Positions 17,324 to 25,684 of a stretch of 64,000 bases of DNA are shown in pieces. Numbering within the stretch: the first letter of the stretch is position 1; each line of letters starts with the position of its first letter. The position numbers and the translations under genes are program-made. Origin of the DNA: a bacterium (GTDB lineage: Bacteria > Vulcanimicrobiota > Xenobia > Xenobiales > JADMJV01); NCBI GenBank assembly GCA_018780265.1, contig JADMJV010000111.1:1-64000 (forward strand). The letters are read 5' to 3'. Below the pieces are notes generated by a model. That model had not been told where the DNA came from and did no database searches. It saw only the letters and a list, made by a program, of their open reading frames with translations.

Positions 17324-19135
17324 GCGACGTGCGGACGTGTAGGGAGAAATTTCGAGGATTTCACCTGCCCGCAATCTGGCCTGGACTCCACGCCAGAACT
17401 CGGGTCGGAAGAGATCGCCGTGCTCGGCAAAAAGGGCGCTGCGCGCCGGCTCTGGGATGGAGAGAAAGCGGGGAAACTCCTCGGGAAAAATATCGTTCTC
17501 TCGGACCGAGTACCAGGGCTCGGAGGCCATTTCTTGCTCGTAGGTGGTGGGCTGGGGCAGGTCACGAAAGTTGCAATCCGACAGGAAACAAAGTTCGTCG
17601 TAGTCATAAAAGACGACACGTCCGGTACGCGTGACCCCGAAATTCTTGGTAAAGATGTCGCCCGCAAAGATATTGGAGGCCGCCAGGTCCTTGATGGCCA
17701 GTCCGTAGTCGAGCACCGCAGCTACCGAGCGAGCGTCGTCGACCTCCCTTAAATACAGATTAAGCGGACGAACGCGACGCTCCACATAGGCGTGGGCGAT
17801 GACCACGTTGTCGCCTTCCAGTCGCACCGTCTCGGCAGCGTATCGACACAACTCTTCGAGCAAAGCAGGATCGAAGCGATCGCGAGCGATGCGCAAATGC
17901 TCAAAACGGTGAGCTTCCACCATGCGTCCGGCGCGGTCGTGTTCGAAGACCATCTGGTAACGTTCTTTGACTTCGCTTCGACTGGCGTGCTTGGGGTAGT
18001 CAAAGCTATCCTTGATCAGCTTGAAAACCACGTCATAGCTGGGCAGAGTAAAGACCAGCATCACCATGCCTCGTGTGCCATCGGCCTCCACAAAGCGGTC
18101 GCTAGACTTGCGCATGTGGGCCATAAAATCCCGGTAGAGTTCGGTCTTGCCGTGCCGATGATAGCCAATCGCGTTATACAAATCGACCAGGCGCTTGTGA
18201 GGCATCAGGGCGCGCAGTTGTCGCACCAACTCATAGGGGCACCCTACCGCCACGCGAAAATAGGCGCGCGTGTAGGAAAACAGGATGGAAAGGTCCAGGT
18301 CGCCATGGAGCACGGCGTCCAGCCTGATCCCCTGTTCTTTTTCGTGGCGCAAACAGAGGGCCAGGGGCAGGCTCTGGCCGGCGCGCTTGACGCGCCCCAC
18401 CAGATAGGCGCCACGACCGCGAAAAAAAGAGGTCGCGATCATTTCCAAACCAAAGTCCGTCGGGTCGTCGGTTTGAGGGTCTGGAAAAGCGCCCACAATT
18501 TGATTGGAGGCCTGCTGCACCTGGAGCCCGAGATTCTCCCAGGCTTCCTGTGCAAAGCCGCCGGCGGCGCAATCCGTCAGCGCCGCTGTGAGCAACTCGG
18601 GCAGTGTGGCGCCGGTATGTTGCCGCACCAGTTCATCAGACGAAGCGGTAGGCGGCGCGTCGAAATCGGTATCCACGAATTCGATGGCCTGATCAACCCC
18701 CTCAGTAGCGAAGACACGACGGGTAAGCGAGTTGAAAAAGCTCTCGGCAATCTCCCATTGAGAATTCTGCACGATGAAGGAAGAATAAACCGCCTTGATG
18801 GCCATCCAGACGACCCGATCCTGAAAGCGCGCACCCATCAAATCCTGGATGGCGGCCGCCAACTCATCGAGTTCATGGGTGTAAATATGCAGACGCTCGG
18901 CCGCGTCAGCGTAGCTACCTGGCCAGTCGCGCGCCCAGAATCGGTGTCGTGCCCGCTCGGTGATTTCGTGGAAACGACCCTGGTAGTCGAGAAAGGCCAG
19001 ACGTGTCTGCTCGGCGCAAAGTGCCGCAAGCCGGCTATCGGTGATGGGAACTGGGGCGAGATTACTCAGATGGCTCAAGGCAAATGCTCTTTCTGTGGTC
19101 GAGCCGCGCACCGCGGAGTTGGCAGCATTTGGCAT
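17309..19135 (-). CDS. aceK: Isocitrate dehydrogenase kinase/phosphatase AceK
   Basis: A 608-aa AceK, a bifunctional enzyme that phosphorylates and dephosphorylates isocitrate dehydrogenase to divert isocitrate into the glyoxylate bypass. It is recognised by its length, by the N-terminal regulatory region with RHRFWARDWPGSYADAAERL, and by the kinase-like half with VFKLIKDSFDYPK (ATP-lysine region), AHAYVERRVRPLNLYL, DYGLAIKDLAASNIFAGD and KNFGVTRTGRVVFYDYDEL (catalytic and metal-binding part). All major blocks are present, so it should be active. Its usual partners aceA, aceB and icd are not in the window. AceK is best known from Proteobacteria. Confidence 0.95.
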   Translation of the reverse strand: MPNAANSAVRGSTTERAFALSHLSNLAPVPITDSRLAALCAEQTRLAFLDYQGRFHEITERARHRFWARDWPGSYADAAERLHIYTHELDELAAAIQDLMGARFQDRVVWMAIKAVYSSFIVQNSQWEIAESFFNSLTRRVFATEGVDQAIEFVDTDFDAPPTASSDELVRQHTGATLPELLTAALTDCAAGGFAQEAWENLGLQVQQASNQIVGAFPDPQTDDPTDFGLEMIATSFFRGRGAYLVGRVKRAGQSLPLALCLRHEKEQGIRLDAVLHGDLDLSILFSYTRAYFRVAVGCPYELVRQLRALMPHKRLVDLYNAIGYHRHGKTELYRDFMAHMRKSSDRFVEADGTRGMVMLVFTLPSYDVVFKLIKDSFDYPKHASRSEVKERYQMVFEHDRAGRMVEAHRFEHLRIARDRFDPALLEELCRYAAETVRLEGDNVVIAHAYVERRVRPLNLYLREVDDARSVAAVLDYGLAIKDLAASNIFAGDIFTKNFGVTRTGRVVFYDYDELCFLSDCNFRDLPQPTTYEQEMASEPWYSVRENDIFPEEFPRFLSIPEPARSALFAEHGDLFRPEFWRGVQARLRAGEILEISPYTSARRLPEI

Positions 19136-19415
19136 TCTTGGCTGGTGGTCCTGTCGGCCAGCAGGGTCTCAGCCAGCTGCGCATCGAATTGCAAGCTTGG
19201 AATGAAAGGCGATATCGCCCCCCAACTGGCGACTCGGACCGCTGACCGGGGAGCCGACAGGGCCCGCTGCAGTTCAGGAAACATACAATGGTCACTCATG
19301 GTTGCCAGGCCTTCGGCAAAGTCTCTCCATTTTCGTCGGTTTGCGTTTCTTTTGCGATCCCTTGCTAGGGTATGCAAGGCGCTTGAGTCGCCAATGACAT
19401 CGGAGGACCAACCCA

Positions 19416-20054
19416 ATGCTTCACTCGCTCTCTGTCCCGACCCGTCCGTCGCTCGACCAGGCTCAGATTCAGCGAATTTACCAGGCGGACTTGATTGCGT
19501 TTGATCCCCTGGCGGACATTGCCGAAAGAAGGACGCAAGACTACTTCAACTCTTCAGCCCAAACCAAGCCAGAGCCCGTCTCTACGAACGCTCTAATCTC
19601 GCAGATGGAAATTTGGTCCAAGAATCAGAGCAACCTGGCGAACGAAGAAGAACGAAAGAAGCAGGAGGCGTTGCTGAAAGAGGGAGAGTTAGACTATGAT
19701 GCGGAGCTGGGCCTTTTCACCAACCACTTCCAGCGCCTTTCTTCTCAGGATGGGACTGCGGCCGACCACGCCGAGATTGCCGGAAAAGTGATGGTCGATT
19801 CCCCCGGCTTAGAGGGGGCGTGGGATAAGCTTCAGCAAGGTAGATGGGGCATCACTCTTGACATTTACGGCCGCGAATTCGACGGGCGACAGCTTGGTTC
19901 CGGGCATCACGTCCACACGGAATACATTGTCGATCAGCGGGATGAGACCATCTCGGTGGAGCGGATCCACGTGGCCGAGGACATCAGGCAGGAGGATTGG
20001 TTCACGCTTGACCTCAAGAATGGCGTCCTGACAAACTTATCACAACGTAGATAG
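19416..20054 (+). CDS. Conserved-looking protein of unknown function
   Basis: A 212-aa soluble, acidic protein with no recognised family. The start has GGAGG about 8 nt upstream. Residues 60-95 are charged and probably helical (EERKKQEALLKEGEL), and the C-terminal half (about 140-205) reads like a small beta-domain (WGITLDIYGREFDG, HVHTEYIVDQRDETISVERIHV). No signal peptide or membrane segment. It is followed after about 170 nt by the EEP-family enzyme on the same strand. The 280 nt upstream (19136-19415), between it and aceK, hold no gene I can support. Confidence 0.6.
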   Translation: MLHSLSVPTRPSLDQAQIQRIYQADLIAFDPLADIAERRTQDYFNSSAQTKPEPVSTNALISQMEIWSKNQSNLANEEERKKQEALLKEGELDYDAELGLFTNHFQRLSSQDGTAADHAEIAGKVMVDSPGLEGAWDKLQQGRWGITLDIYGREFDGRQLGSGHHVHTEYIVDQRDETISVERIHVAEDIRQEDWFTLDLKNGVLTNLSQRR

Positions 20055-20222
20055 GTTGATGCCCCCGTGCATCGCTTTCGCAGGCTCGTGTAGGGCACCG
20101 GGGGGCTAAATGTGAGGGCGCCCCTGCGCTGCATCCTGGCTTCGGAGGACTTCACGGACCCGAGCGCAGTCAGGTCGCTCGTCATCATAGATTTTTCAGG
20201 GCGACCGGCTAATCTACTCAAA

Positions 20223-21155
20223 ATGGCTAAGATCAACAATCACCGACCCAATAATCCTTCGGCGTACCAGGGCAGGGACAGGCGCAACGGCCCCGATATC
20301 GAGTCTGAGCCGGGTGTATTTACGCTGCTGACCTACAACGTCAAGAACATGTTTGACAGTCAGGACGCGGTCAAGGAAAAGGGTTCGGGTGAGAAGCCGG
20401 TCTGGGAAGTCAATGCCATCAGCAAGGTGGTGGCCCGTTCCGGCGCCGATATCATGACCAATCAAGAGGTCGAAAACCTGGGTGTGTACGACCAGTGGGC
20501 CCGACAAAATCTGCAGGGGGCCTTTCCGCATACCGCTTTAATCGAGGGCAATGACAAGCGCGGCATAGACGTGGCCGCCATGTCACGCTATCCCATTGTG
20601 AAGGTGGTCAGTCACAAAGAGAATCAGTTTCCTCTGGCCGATCAGAGCGGCCTGACGCGCTTTAGCCGCGACCTGCTGCGAGTGGATGTGGATGTGCAAG
20701 GCGAGATTGTCTCGCTCTACACCACCCATTCCTACTCGCGGCGCCGAGGCAAGGCCGAAGAAGTGCACATGGCCGACAATCAGCGCATCGCCGAGGCCCA
20801 AGCCATCAAAGCCATCGTCAGCCAGGAGATGAGCCAGTTTCCCGGACGTCTCTACATCATTACCGGCGATTTTAATGACGAAACCGAGGACCCATCCCTG
20901 CAGGCCTTGCTCAACGGTCCGGGAGAGAAGCTGATGGATACGCTGGCCGACCAACCCCGAGAAACTCGTCTCACCTGGCCGGCCGACTCAGCCAAGTCCG
21001 GCAAATATCCGCCCGGGCAGTTTGATCATATTTTGATACCCCAATCCATGAAGGACCGACTGGTGGACAGCCAGGTCCTGGACTATGGCCAGGCTACCGC
21101 CACCGCTTCAGACCACAAGCCGATTCGGGCCCGCTTTCGATTGGCAAACCGCTAG
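20223..21155 (+). CDS. Endonuclease/exonuclease/phosphatase-family protein
   Basis: A 310-aa EEP-fold protein. Motifs in order: LLTYNVKNMF (about 36), the metal-binding glutamate in MTNQEVENL (about 79), SRYPIV (about 123), ITGDFNDE (about 216, catalytic D and N) and the terminal SDHKPI (about 300). This covers the DNase I/exonuclease III/inositol phosphatase active site, so it is an active phosphodiesterase or phosphatase; the substrate is not defined. No signal peptide with this ATG. A GTG at 20112 preceded by a G-rich stretch would add 37 residues and cannot be excluded. The 3' end overlaps the convergent hydrolase by 4 nt. Confidence 0.85.
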   Translation: MAKINNHRPNNPSAYQGRDRRNGPDIESEPGVFTLLTYNVKNMFDSQDAVKEKGSGEKPVWEVNAISKVVARSGADIMTNQEVENLGVYDQWARQNLQGAFPHTALIEGNDKRGIDVAAMSRYPIVKVVSHKENQFPLADQSGLTRFSRDLLRVDVDVQGEIVSLYTTHSYSRRRGKAEEVHMADNQRIAEAQAIKAIVSQEMSQFPGRLYIITGDFNDETEDPSLQALLNGPGEKLMDTLADQPRETRLTWPADSAKSGKYPPGQFDHILIPQSMKDRLVDSQVLDYGQATATASDHKPIRARFRLANR

Positions 21156-22030
21156 CAGTTCTCGAAGAAGGCCACCAATTCGGGCCAGAGCAGCCCGGAG
21201 GTGCGCGGTTGAAAATAGCCGTGGTGACCGATCCGAAGTTGGCCCACCTCGTCGGGTCGAATGGTGCGCCGCCGGGCGTCGACGCTGGGATAAAGACTGA
21301 GCAACTGTTCCATGGAGCAAGGGGGTGCCAGAGCGTCATCGCTGAAATTTAAGGCCAACCAGGGCAGGCTGAGACGAGTGATGTGTTCCATCTGGGCCGG
21401 CGCCAGGTGGTCGGCAAAGTAGCGGGGAGACCGGCACCAGCGGGCCAGTTCTAAAGCCACACCCGAGGGCAGATCCTGCCCCTGCTTGATAATTCGGGCC
21501 GGAGCGTAGCCGAACAGCGAAGTGGTCAAAGGAACGTAACCATAGAGCAGGGCCGCGCACAGCCAGCGGGAAGCCCCGGTCATTTGCCACCAACCGCCAG
21601 CACCGCTGGCCACCGAAACCACTCCCTTCAACTGCTCCGCCCCGCGTACCAGGCCCACAGTCTGGGCGCCCGAGCTGTGGCCAACAAAGAACAGGGGCAG
21701 TTCGAATGACTGCAGATAGGCCACGGCTGCACTCGTGTCGAGTCGGGCCCAACTGGTCAGACTGGCCGAGAACTTGCGCAGATTTGGGGGGCGAGACTGG
21801 CCAATTCCGCGATAGTCGTAGGTCAGCGTCAAATAGCCCTGTTGGGCCAGGTAGGTGGCCAACTGGCCATAAAACTGGCGGCGAATTCCCGTGCCAGCAC
21901 TCAAAATCACGGCGCCACGCGTAAACTCAGCAGGACGGTGGAGAGTGGCGGCCAGCGAAAATCCATCTTCGGCCTGAATCTTCAAGTCTCCGGCTTGAAC
22001 TTCAGGCACCATAGCAGGCATAGCGATCAT
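21152..22030 (-). CDS. Alpha/beta hydrolase
   Basis: A 292-aa serine hydrolase. The oxyanion region is around VILSAGTGIRRQFYG (about 40-55), the nucleophile elbow is GHSSGAQ (about 116-122), and the C-terminal part contains GHHGYF, which supplies the catalytic histidine (about 270). TLTYDYRGIGQS marks the strand before the lid. The family (predicted alpha/beta hydrolases resembling YheT/esterases) has broad substrates. It is divergent from a TetR regulator with only 21 nt between the start codons, and the palindrome at 22043-22061 lies next to its start, so it is the likely TetR target. Confidence 0.88.
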   Translation of the reverse strand: MIAMPAMVPEVQAGDLKIQAEDGFSLAATLHRPAEFTRGAVILSAGTGIRRQFYGQLATYLAQQGYLTLTYDYRGIGQSRPPNLRKFSASLTSWARLDTSAAVAYLQSFELPLFFVGHSSGAQTVGLVRGAEQLKGVVSVASGAGGWWQMTGASRWLCAALLYGYVPLTTSLFGYAPARIIKQGQDLPSGVALELARWCRSPRYFADHLAPAQMEHITRLSLPWLALNFSDDALAPPCSMEQLLSLYPSVDARRRTIRPDEVGQLRIGHHGYFQPRTSGLLWPELVAFFENC

Positions 22031-22042
22031 ATCTCATGATAA

Positions 22043-22061
22043 ACTGGACCAATGTTCCAGT
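22043..22061. promoter_or_regulatory. Palindromic operator for the TetR regulator
   Basis: ACTGGA-N7-TCCAGT, perfect 6-bp arms, lies in the 21-nt gap between the divergent hydrolase and TetR genes and covers the putative TetR start codon at 22052. TetR regulators usually bind such dyads in their own divergent control region, so this is a strong candidate site for autoregulation and repression of the hydrolase. Confidence 0.65.
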
Positions 22062-22729
22062 CAATAGCAAGGAAGTCTCAGTCTGGGCCCGCGAACCAAA
22101 ACCCTGTGCGCACTACCGGCAGCAAAAATCGAGCCACTCCCGACAAACGCCGTGCCATCCTGGATGGCGCGCTGCAACTTTTTTTGAGTCGGGGGCTGGC
22201 AGCGGCCACCCTGGATGTTCTCTGTCAGGCCCTGGCCATCCATCGCAGCACCTTTTACCACCTCTTCAAAAGCAAGGAAGCGGTGGCTGTGGAGCTGTAC
22301 CGAGAAGCCATCGACGAACTCAATGGCCAGATCAGGCGCCAGTTGGCCGCCACTCAGGGCGTTGAGGCTGGTGTTCGCGCCATCGTGACCGGCTACCTGG
22401 AGTGGTTTCAAGCGCATCCACAAAGGGGCGCTTTTGTCTGGAAGGTCATGGACAGCGAATTGATGGTTGAACATATCCAGCCGATTCGAGCCCAACAGCG
22501 CGCCTTTATTCAAGGCCTTTTGGACTGGCTTGCCCCCTACCAGGTGTCCGGCCAGGTACGCCACCTCAGCGCAGCCATGTTGGCGGCGCTGATCATTGGG
22601 CCGGCCCGTGATTTTGTGCGGGCACGGCCGGTTTCCGCCGACTTTGGCGAGGCCCTCAACGTTCTGCCTCAGGCTGCCTGGCAGGCTGTCAGGCTAACGG
22701 GGGGGCAGGTCGGTGCGCAGGGGGGGTAA
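22052..22729 (+). CDS. TetR/AcrR-family transcriptional regulator
   Basis: A 225-aa TetR-type repressor. The helix-turn-helix lies at about 35-80: RRAILDGALQLFLSRGL, then ATLDVLCQALAIHRSTFYHLFKSKEAV, the hallmark DNA-recognition region. The rest is the variable ligand-binding and dimer domain. The annotated ATG sits inside the operator palindrome; the first 25 residues are low-complexity, so the true start might be later (for example the GTG at 22106). It is divergent from the alpha/beta hydrolase and probably represses it in response to an unknown small molecule. Confidence 0.88.
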   Translation: MFQSIARKSQSGPANQNPVRTTGSKNRATPDKRRAILDGALQLFLSRGLAAATLDVLCQALAIHRSTFYHLFKSKEAVAVELYREAIDELNGQIRRQLAATQGVEAGVRAIVTGYLEWFQAHPQRGAFVWKVMDSELMVEHIQPIRAQQRAFIQGLLDWLAPYQVSGQVRHLSAAMLAALIIGPARDFVRARPVSADFGEALNVLPQAAWQAVRLTGGQVGAQGG

Positions 22730-23644
22730 ACTCACTTTGCGCCCCTGGTAGAGCAACAAACCGGCCGGCTCACTGGCATTGTCCATCGCGTCGTGGGCCA
22801 CAGCCACCAGGGTTACGCCCAGCCGGGGCAGGCCGGCGGGAAAGTGGTATTCGAACACAAATTTGCCTTCGGTATCACATTTGACGACGTGACGAGAATT
22901 GGGTGGCAACTTGCCAAAATCCACCCCGTCCCGAAAAAAGGTCTTGACCTTGATCTCCACGGTGCAGTCGGGCAGAGCCTGTCCCTCCGCCTTGACGCGG
23001 CTTTCAACGGTGGCGCCGTTGAGGGGAGTCAACCAGGACACGCTCAGGTTTTGGGCAGCAATGGTCAGTTGGCCTTCACACAATTGACGGTCGAGGAGCT
23101 GGTCGTGGTCTAAGAATACTTCGATCTGGGCGCTCTTACCGGCCAATTTAGCAGGTACCTTAAAGCTGCCGCGGTAGAGGCCTCGCGTCTCTTTGAGGGG
23201 ATACTTTTCGGGATAGCCGACCAGTTCGGCCCAGGCCGTGCCGCGTGTCTGTCCGCGCATCTCCACCTTGACCCGGTCAAAGGCCTTGGTCCTGGCTGGC
23301 ACATCAAAGACACAACCCTGAATCAGCTTGCTGCCGATCACCTCAAAGTCCCAGCTCTGGCGGGTTTCGCCCACTTCCACACGCACCTGATGGGCCCCAC
23401 GCTGCAAAGGATTAACCGGGCGAAAGCTAATGAACAGGCCCGTCTTGGTACAATCCCCGGTGACTTCGCGGTCATCTAAAAACATGCGAGCCTGCTGGTA
23501 GGGTAGGGGAGCGCCAGGCGGAAAATAGAGGGCGATTTCAGGCCGGAACGAGGCAACCTGGGCCCCGCTGGAAGGTTGATGAGCCCATTCCAAGGCGAAA
23601 CCCGGCAGCACCAACAGCAGCACCAGCACCAGTCGCAACACCAA
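22694..23644 (-). CDS. Secreted protein of unknown function
   Basis: A 316-aa protein with a clear signal peptide (MVLRLVLVLLLVLPGFALE, cleavage near 18). The mature part is rich in beta-strands: about 25-110 and 190-290 have the spacing of Ig-like or Big-type folds (SGAQVASFRPEIALYF, SWLTPLNGATVESRVKAEG). The second half resembles domains that list properties to be added or transformed in extracellular beta-sandwich proteins. No catalytic motif seen. It is transcribed towards the TetR gene and overlaps its 3' end by 36 nt. Confidence 0.7.
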   Translation of the reverse strand: MVLRLVLVLLLVLPGFALEWAHQPSSGAQVASFRPEIALYFPPGAPLPYQQARMFLDDREVTGDCTKTGLFISFRPVNPLQRGAHQVRVEVGETRQSWDFEVIGSKLIQGCVFDVPARTKAFDRVKVEMRGQTRGTAWAELVGYPEKYPLKETRGLYRGSFKVPAKLAGKSAQIEVFLDHDQLLDRQLCEGQLTIAAQNLSVSWLTPLNGATVESRVKAEGQALPDCTVEIKVKTFFRDGVDFGKLPPNSRHVVKCDTEGKFVFEYHFPAGLPRLGVTLVAVAHDAMDNASEPAGLLLYQGRKVSLPPLRTDLPPR

Positions 23645-23755
23645 TCGTAGCGTTTTCCGCCGGTTGTCCTTTCTCCTGGAAGGTTGCTCGCAGTGAAGGA
23701 CTGAGGATCGGGTGCGCGAAGCGCCCTTTGAATTTATTCAAGCCCGGGAGTCGTT

Positions 23756-24994
23756 ATGAGTAGCAGGCGTCGCATCGTGGTCACCGGAATGGGCTGTCTC
23801 AGTCCCATCGGGATCGGCGTGGAAACTTTCTGGCAGTCTTTACTGCAAGGAAAAAATGGAGTGGGGCGCATCACCTCGTTTGATGCCAGCGAACTTACCT
23901 CACAAATCGCGGCCGAGATTCACGATTTCAATCCTGATGATTTCATGCACAAGAAGGACTCCAAACGGATGGACCGGGTGCTCCAGTTTGCCGTAGCTGC
24001 AGCCAGGCTGGCCCTGACCGACTCCGGTCTGACCGTCACTGACGAGAACAGTGAGCGAATCGGCGTCAGCATCGGTTCGGGCATCGGCGGAATGGCCACT
24101 TTCGAGATTCAACATCGCAATTTGATCGAGGGGGGGCCACGCAAGGTCAGCCCTTTCTTTATTCCCATGATGATCCCCAATATGTGCTCTGGCCAGGTCA
24201 GTTTGACGTTTGGTATCAAGGGCCCCAGTTTCTCGGTGGCCTCGGCCTGCGCTACCGGAGTCAACGGCATTGCCCAGGCCATGGATGTGCTGCTAACGGG
24301 TCGAGCCGACGTCATGCTGGCGGGGGGCTCCGAAAGCGCCATCTGCAACGTGGCCATGGCGGGCTTTTGCGCCATGCGGGCTATGTCTACCCGCAACGAT
24401 GCGCCCGAGAAAGCCTCCAGGCCTTTTGACAAAGAGCGCGATGGATTTGTGATGGGGGAGGGTGCCGGCGTACTGGTCCTCGAGACCCTGGAGCACGCCC
24501 AGGCTCGTGGGGCCAAAATTTATGCTGAGATGGCTGGCTACGGCTGCACCAACGATGCCTTTCACATCACCAACCCCGACGGTAAAGGCGCGGCCCGGGC
24601 CATGCAAATCGCCATGGGCGACGCCGGCTTACAGCCGGAGGATGTGGACTACATCAACGCCCACGCCACCTCCACTCCGGTAGGTGACCCCATGGAGACC
24701 CAGGCCATTCACGAAGTTTTTGGCGCTCATAAACTGGCCGTCTCGTCCACCAAGTCGATGATCGGTCATACATTAGGCGCTACCGGCGCCCTGGAGACCA
24801 TCTGCTGCGTGTTGGCGGTACAGAACGACGTGGTGCCGCCCACCATTAACTATGAGTTTCCCGACCCCGAATGCCTCATTGATTGCGTCCCCAATTTGGC
24901 CCGTCGCCTGACCGTGCGTGCTGCTCTTAATAATAGTTTTGGATTTGGCGGACACAACGCGGTAGTAGTGGTCAAAAAGTTCTCCAGCAACTAA
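23756..24994 (+). CDS. fabF: 3-oxoacyl-ACP synthase II FabF
   Basis: A 412-aa beta-ketoacyl-ACP synthase of the FabF type, elongating fatty acids by condensing malonyl-ACP. The catalytic triad is visible: Cys164 in SVASACATGVNGI, His302 in NAHATSTPVGD and the downstream His in KSMIGHTLGATGALE (about 337). The glycine-rich FGFGGHNA end (about 398-405) is canonical. Length is normal. It is followed directly by rnc (the next codon after its stop begins the ATG), as in many bacterial fab-rnc loci, although acpP is not adjacent. Confidence 0.97.
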   Translation: MSSRRRIVVTGMGCLSPIGIGVETFWQSLLQGKNGVGRITSFDASELTSQIAAEIHDFNPDDFMHKKDSKRMDRVLQFAVAAARLALTDSGLTVTDENSERIGVSIGSGIGGMATFEIQHRNLIEGGPRKVSPFFIPMMIPNMCSGQVSLTFGIKGPSFSVASACATGVNGIAQAMDVLLTGRADVMLAGGSESAICNVAMAGFCAMRAMSTRNDAPEKASRPFDKERDGFVMGEGAGVLVLETLEHAQARGAKIYAEMAGYGCTNDAFHITNPDGKGAARAMQIAMGDAGLQPEDVDYINAHATSTPVGDPMETQAIHEVFGAHKLAVSSTKSMIGHTLGATGALETICCVLAVQNDVVPPTINYEFPDPECLIDCVPNLARRLTVRAALNNSFGFGGHNAVVVVKKFSSN

Positions 24995-25684
24995 ATGGAA
25001 CAGGCCCGCCACCAACTTCAGCAGCGCTTGGGCTACTTTTTCCAGCAGGTCGACCTGCTTCAAAGGGCCCTTCGTCACGAATCCTTCGCCAACGAGAGCG
25101 AAGAGGGGAGCCAGGAGCGACTTGAGTTTCTCGGAGATTCGGTGGTCGGTCTGGTCATCTGCGAGTCGCTCTACCGGCTCTATCCCGACTATGCCGAAGG
25201 GCGACTGGCCCAGATGAAAGCCAGCCTGGTCAGTACGGAACAGTTGGCCGACAAGGCGCGCCTGTTGGAACTGGGCCAGTGCGTCGAACTGGGCCGTGGC
25301 GAACAGGAGGGCAGTCGACAACGTCCCAATTTGCTGGCCGATACTTTCGAAGCCGTGCTGGGCGCCATCTACCTGGAGGCCGGATTTGACCAGGCCAAGG
25401 CGGTGATCTTGCGACAGTTTGAGGAGGAACTGCGGGCGGCGGGAGAACTCCGTCGCGACTACAAAAGTCTGCTCCAAGAAGTCTCCCAACGCGATTTTCA
25501 GGCCCTTCCAGAGTACGAAGTGTTGGAAGAGATCGGCCCACCGCACGATCGAGTCTTTCGAGTGCAGGTCAGTCTGTCGGGCGATGTGCTGGGGCTGGGT
25601 CAGGGCCGCAGCAAGCGGGAGGCAAGCCAGCAGGCCGCCCAGGAAGCCCTCTCTCAACTGGACGCGAACGCGACGCTCTCATAG
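24995..25684 (+). CDS. rnc: Ribonuclease III
   Basis: RNase III (229 aa), cleaving double-stranded RNA in rRNA maturation and regulation. The signature ERLEFLGDSVVGL (about 37-49) carries the metal-binding Glu and Asp, and DTFEAVLGAIYLEAG (about 112-126) supplies the other acidic residues. A double-stranded RNA-binding domain occupies about 155-225 (DYKSLLQE, GLGQGRSKREASQQAAQEAL). Length and domains are complete. It begins immediately after the fabF stop, so the two are surely co-transcribed. It converges on the glycosyltransferase with a 31-nt overlap. Confidence 0.96.
   Translation: MEQARHQLQQRLGYFFQQVDLLQRALRHESFANESEEGSQERLEFLGDSVVGLVICESLYRLYPDYAEGRLAQMKASLVSTEQLADKARLLELGQCVELGRGEQEGSRQRPNLLADTFEAVLGAIYLEAGFDQAKAVILRQFEEELRAAGELRRDYKSLLQEVSQRDFQALPEYEVLEEIGPPHDRVFRVQVSLSGDVLGLGQGRSKREASQQAAQEALSQLDANATLS

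Noticed and set aside
17792..19504. Plus-strand ORF of 570 codons opposite aceK
   Set aside because: It is antisense to a clear AceK and has no recognisable domain; GC-rich genes often leave such long antisense frames.
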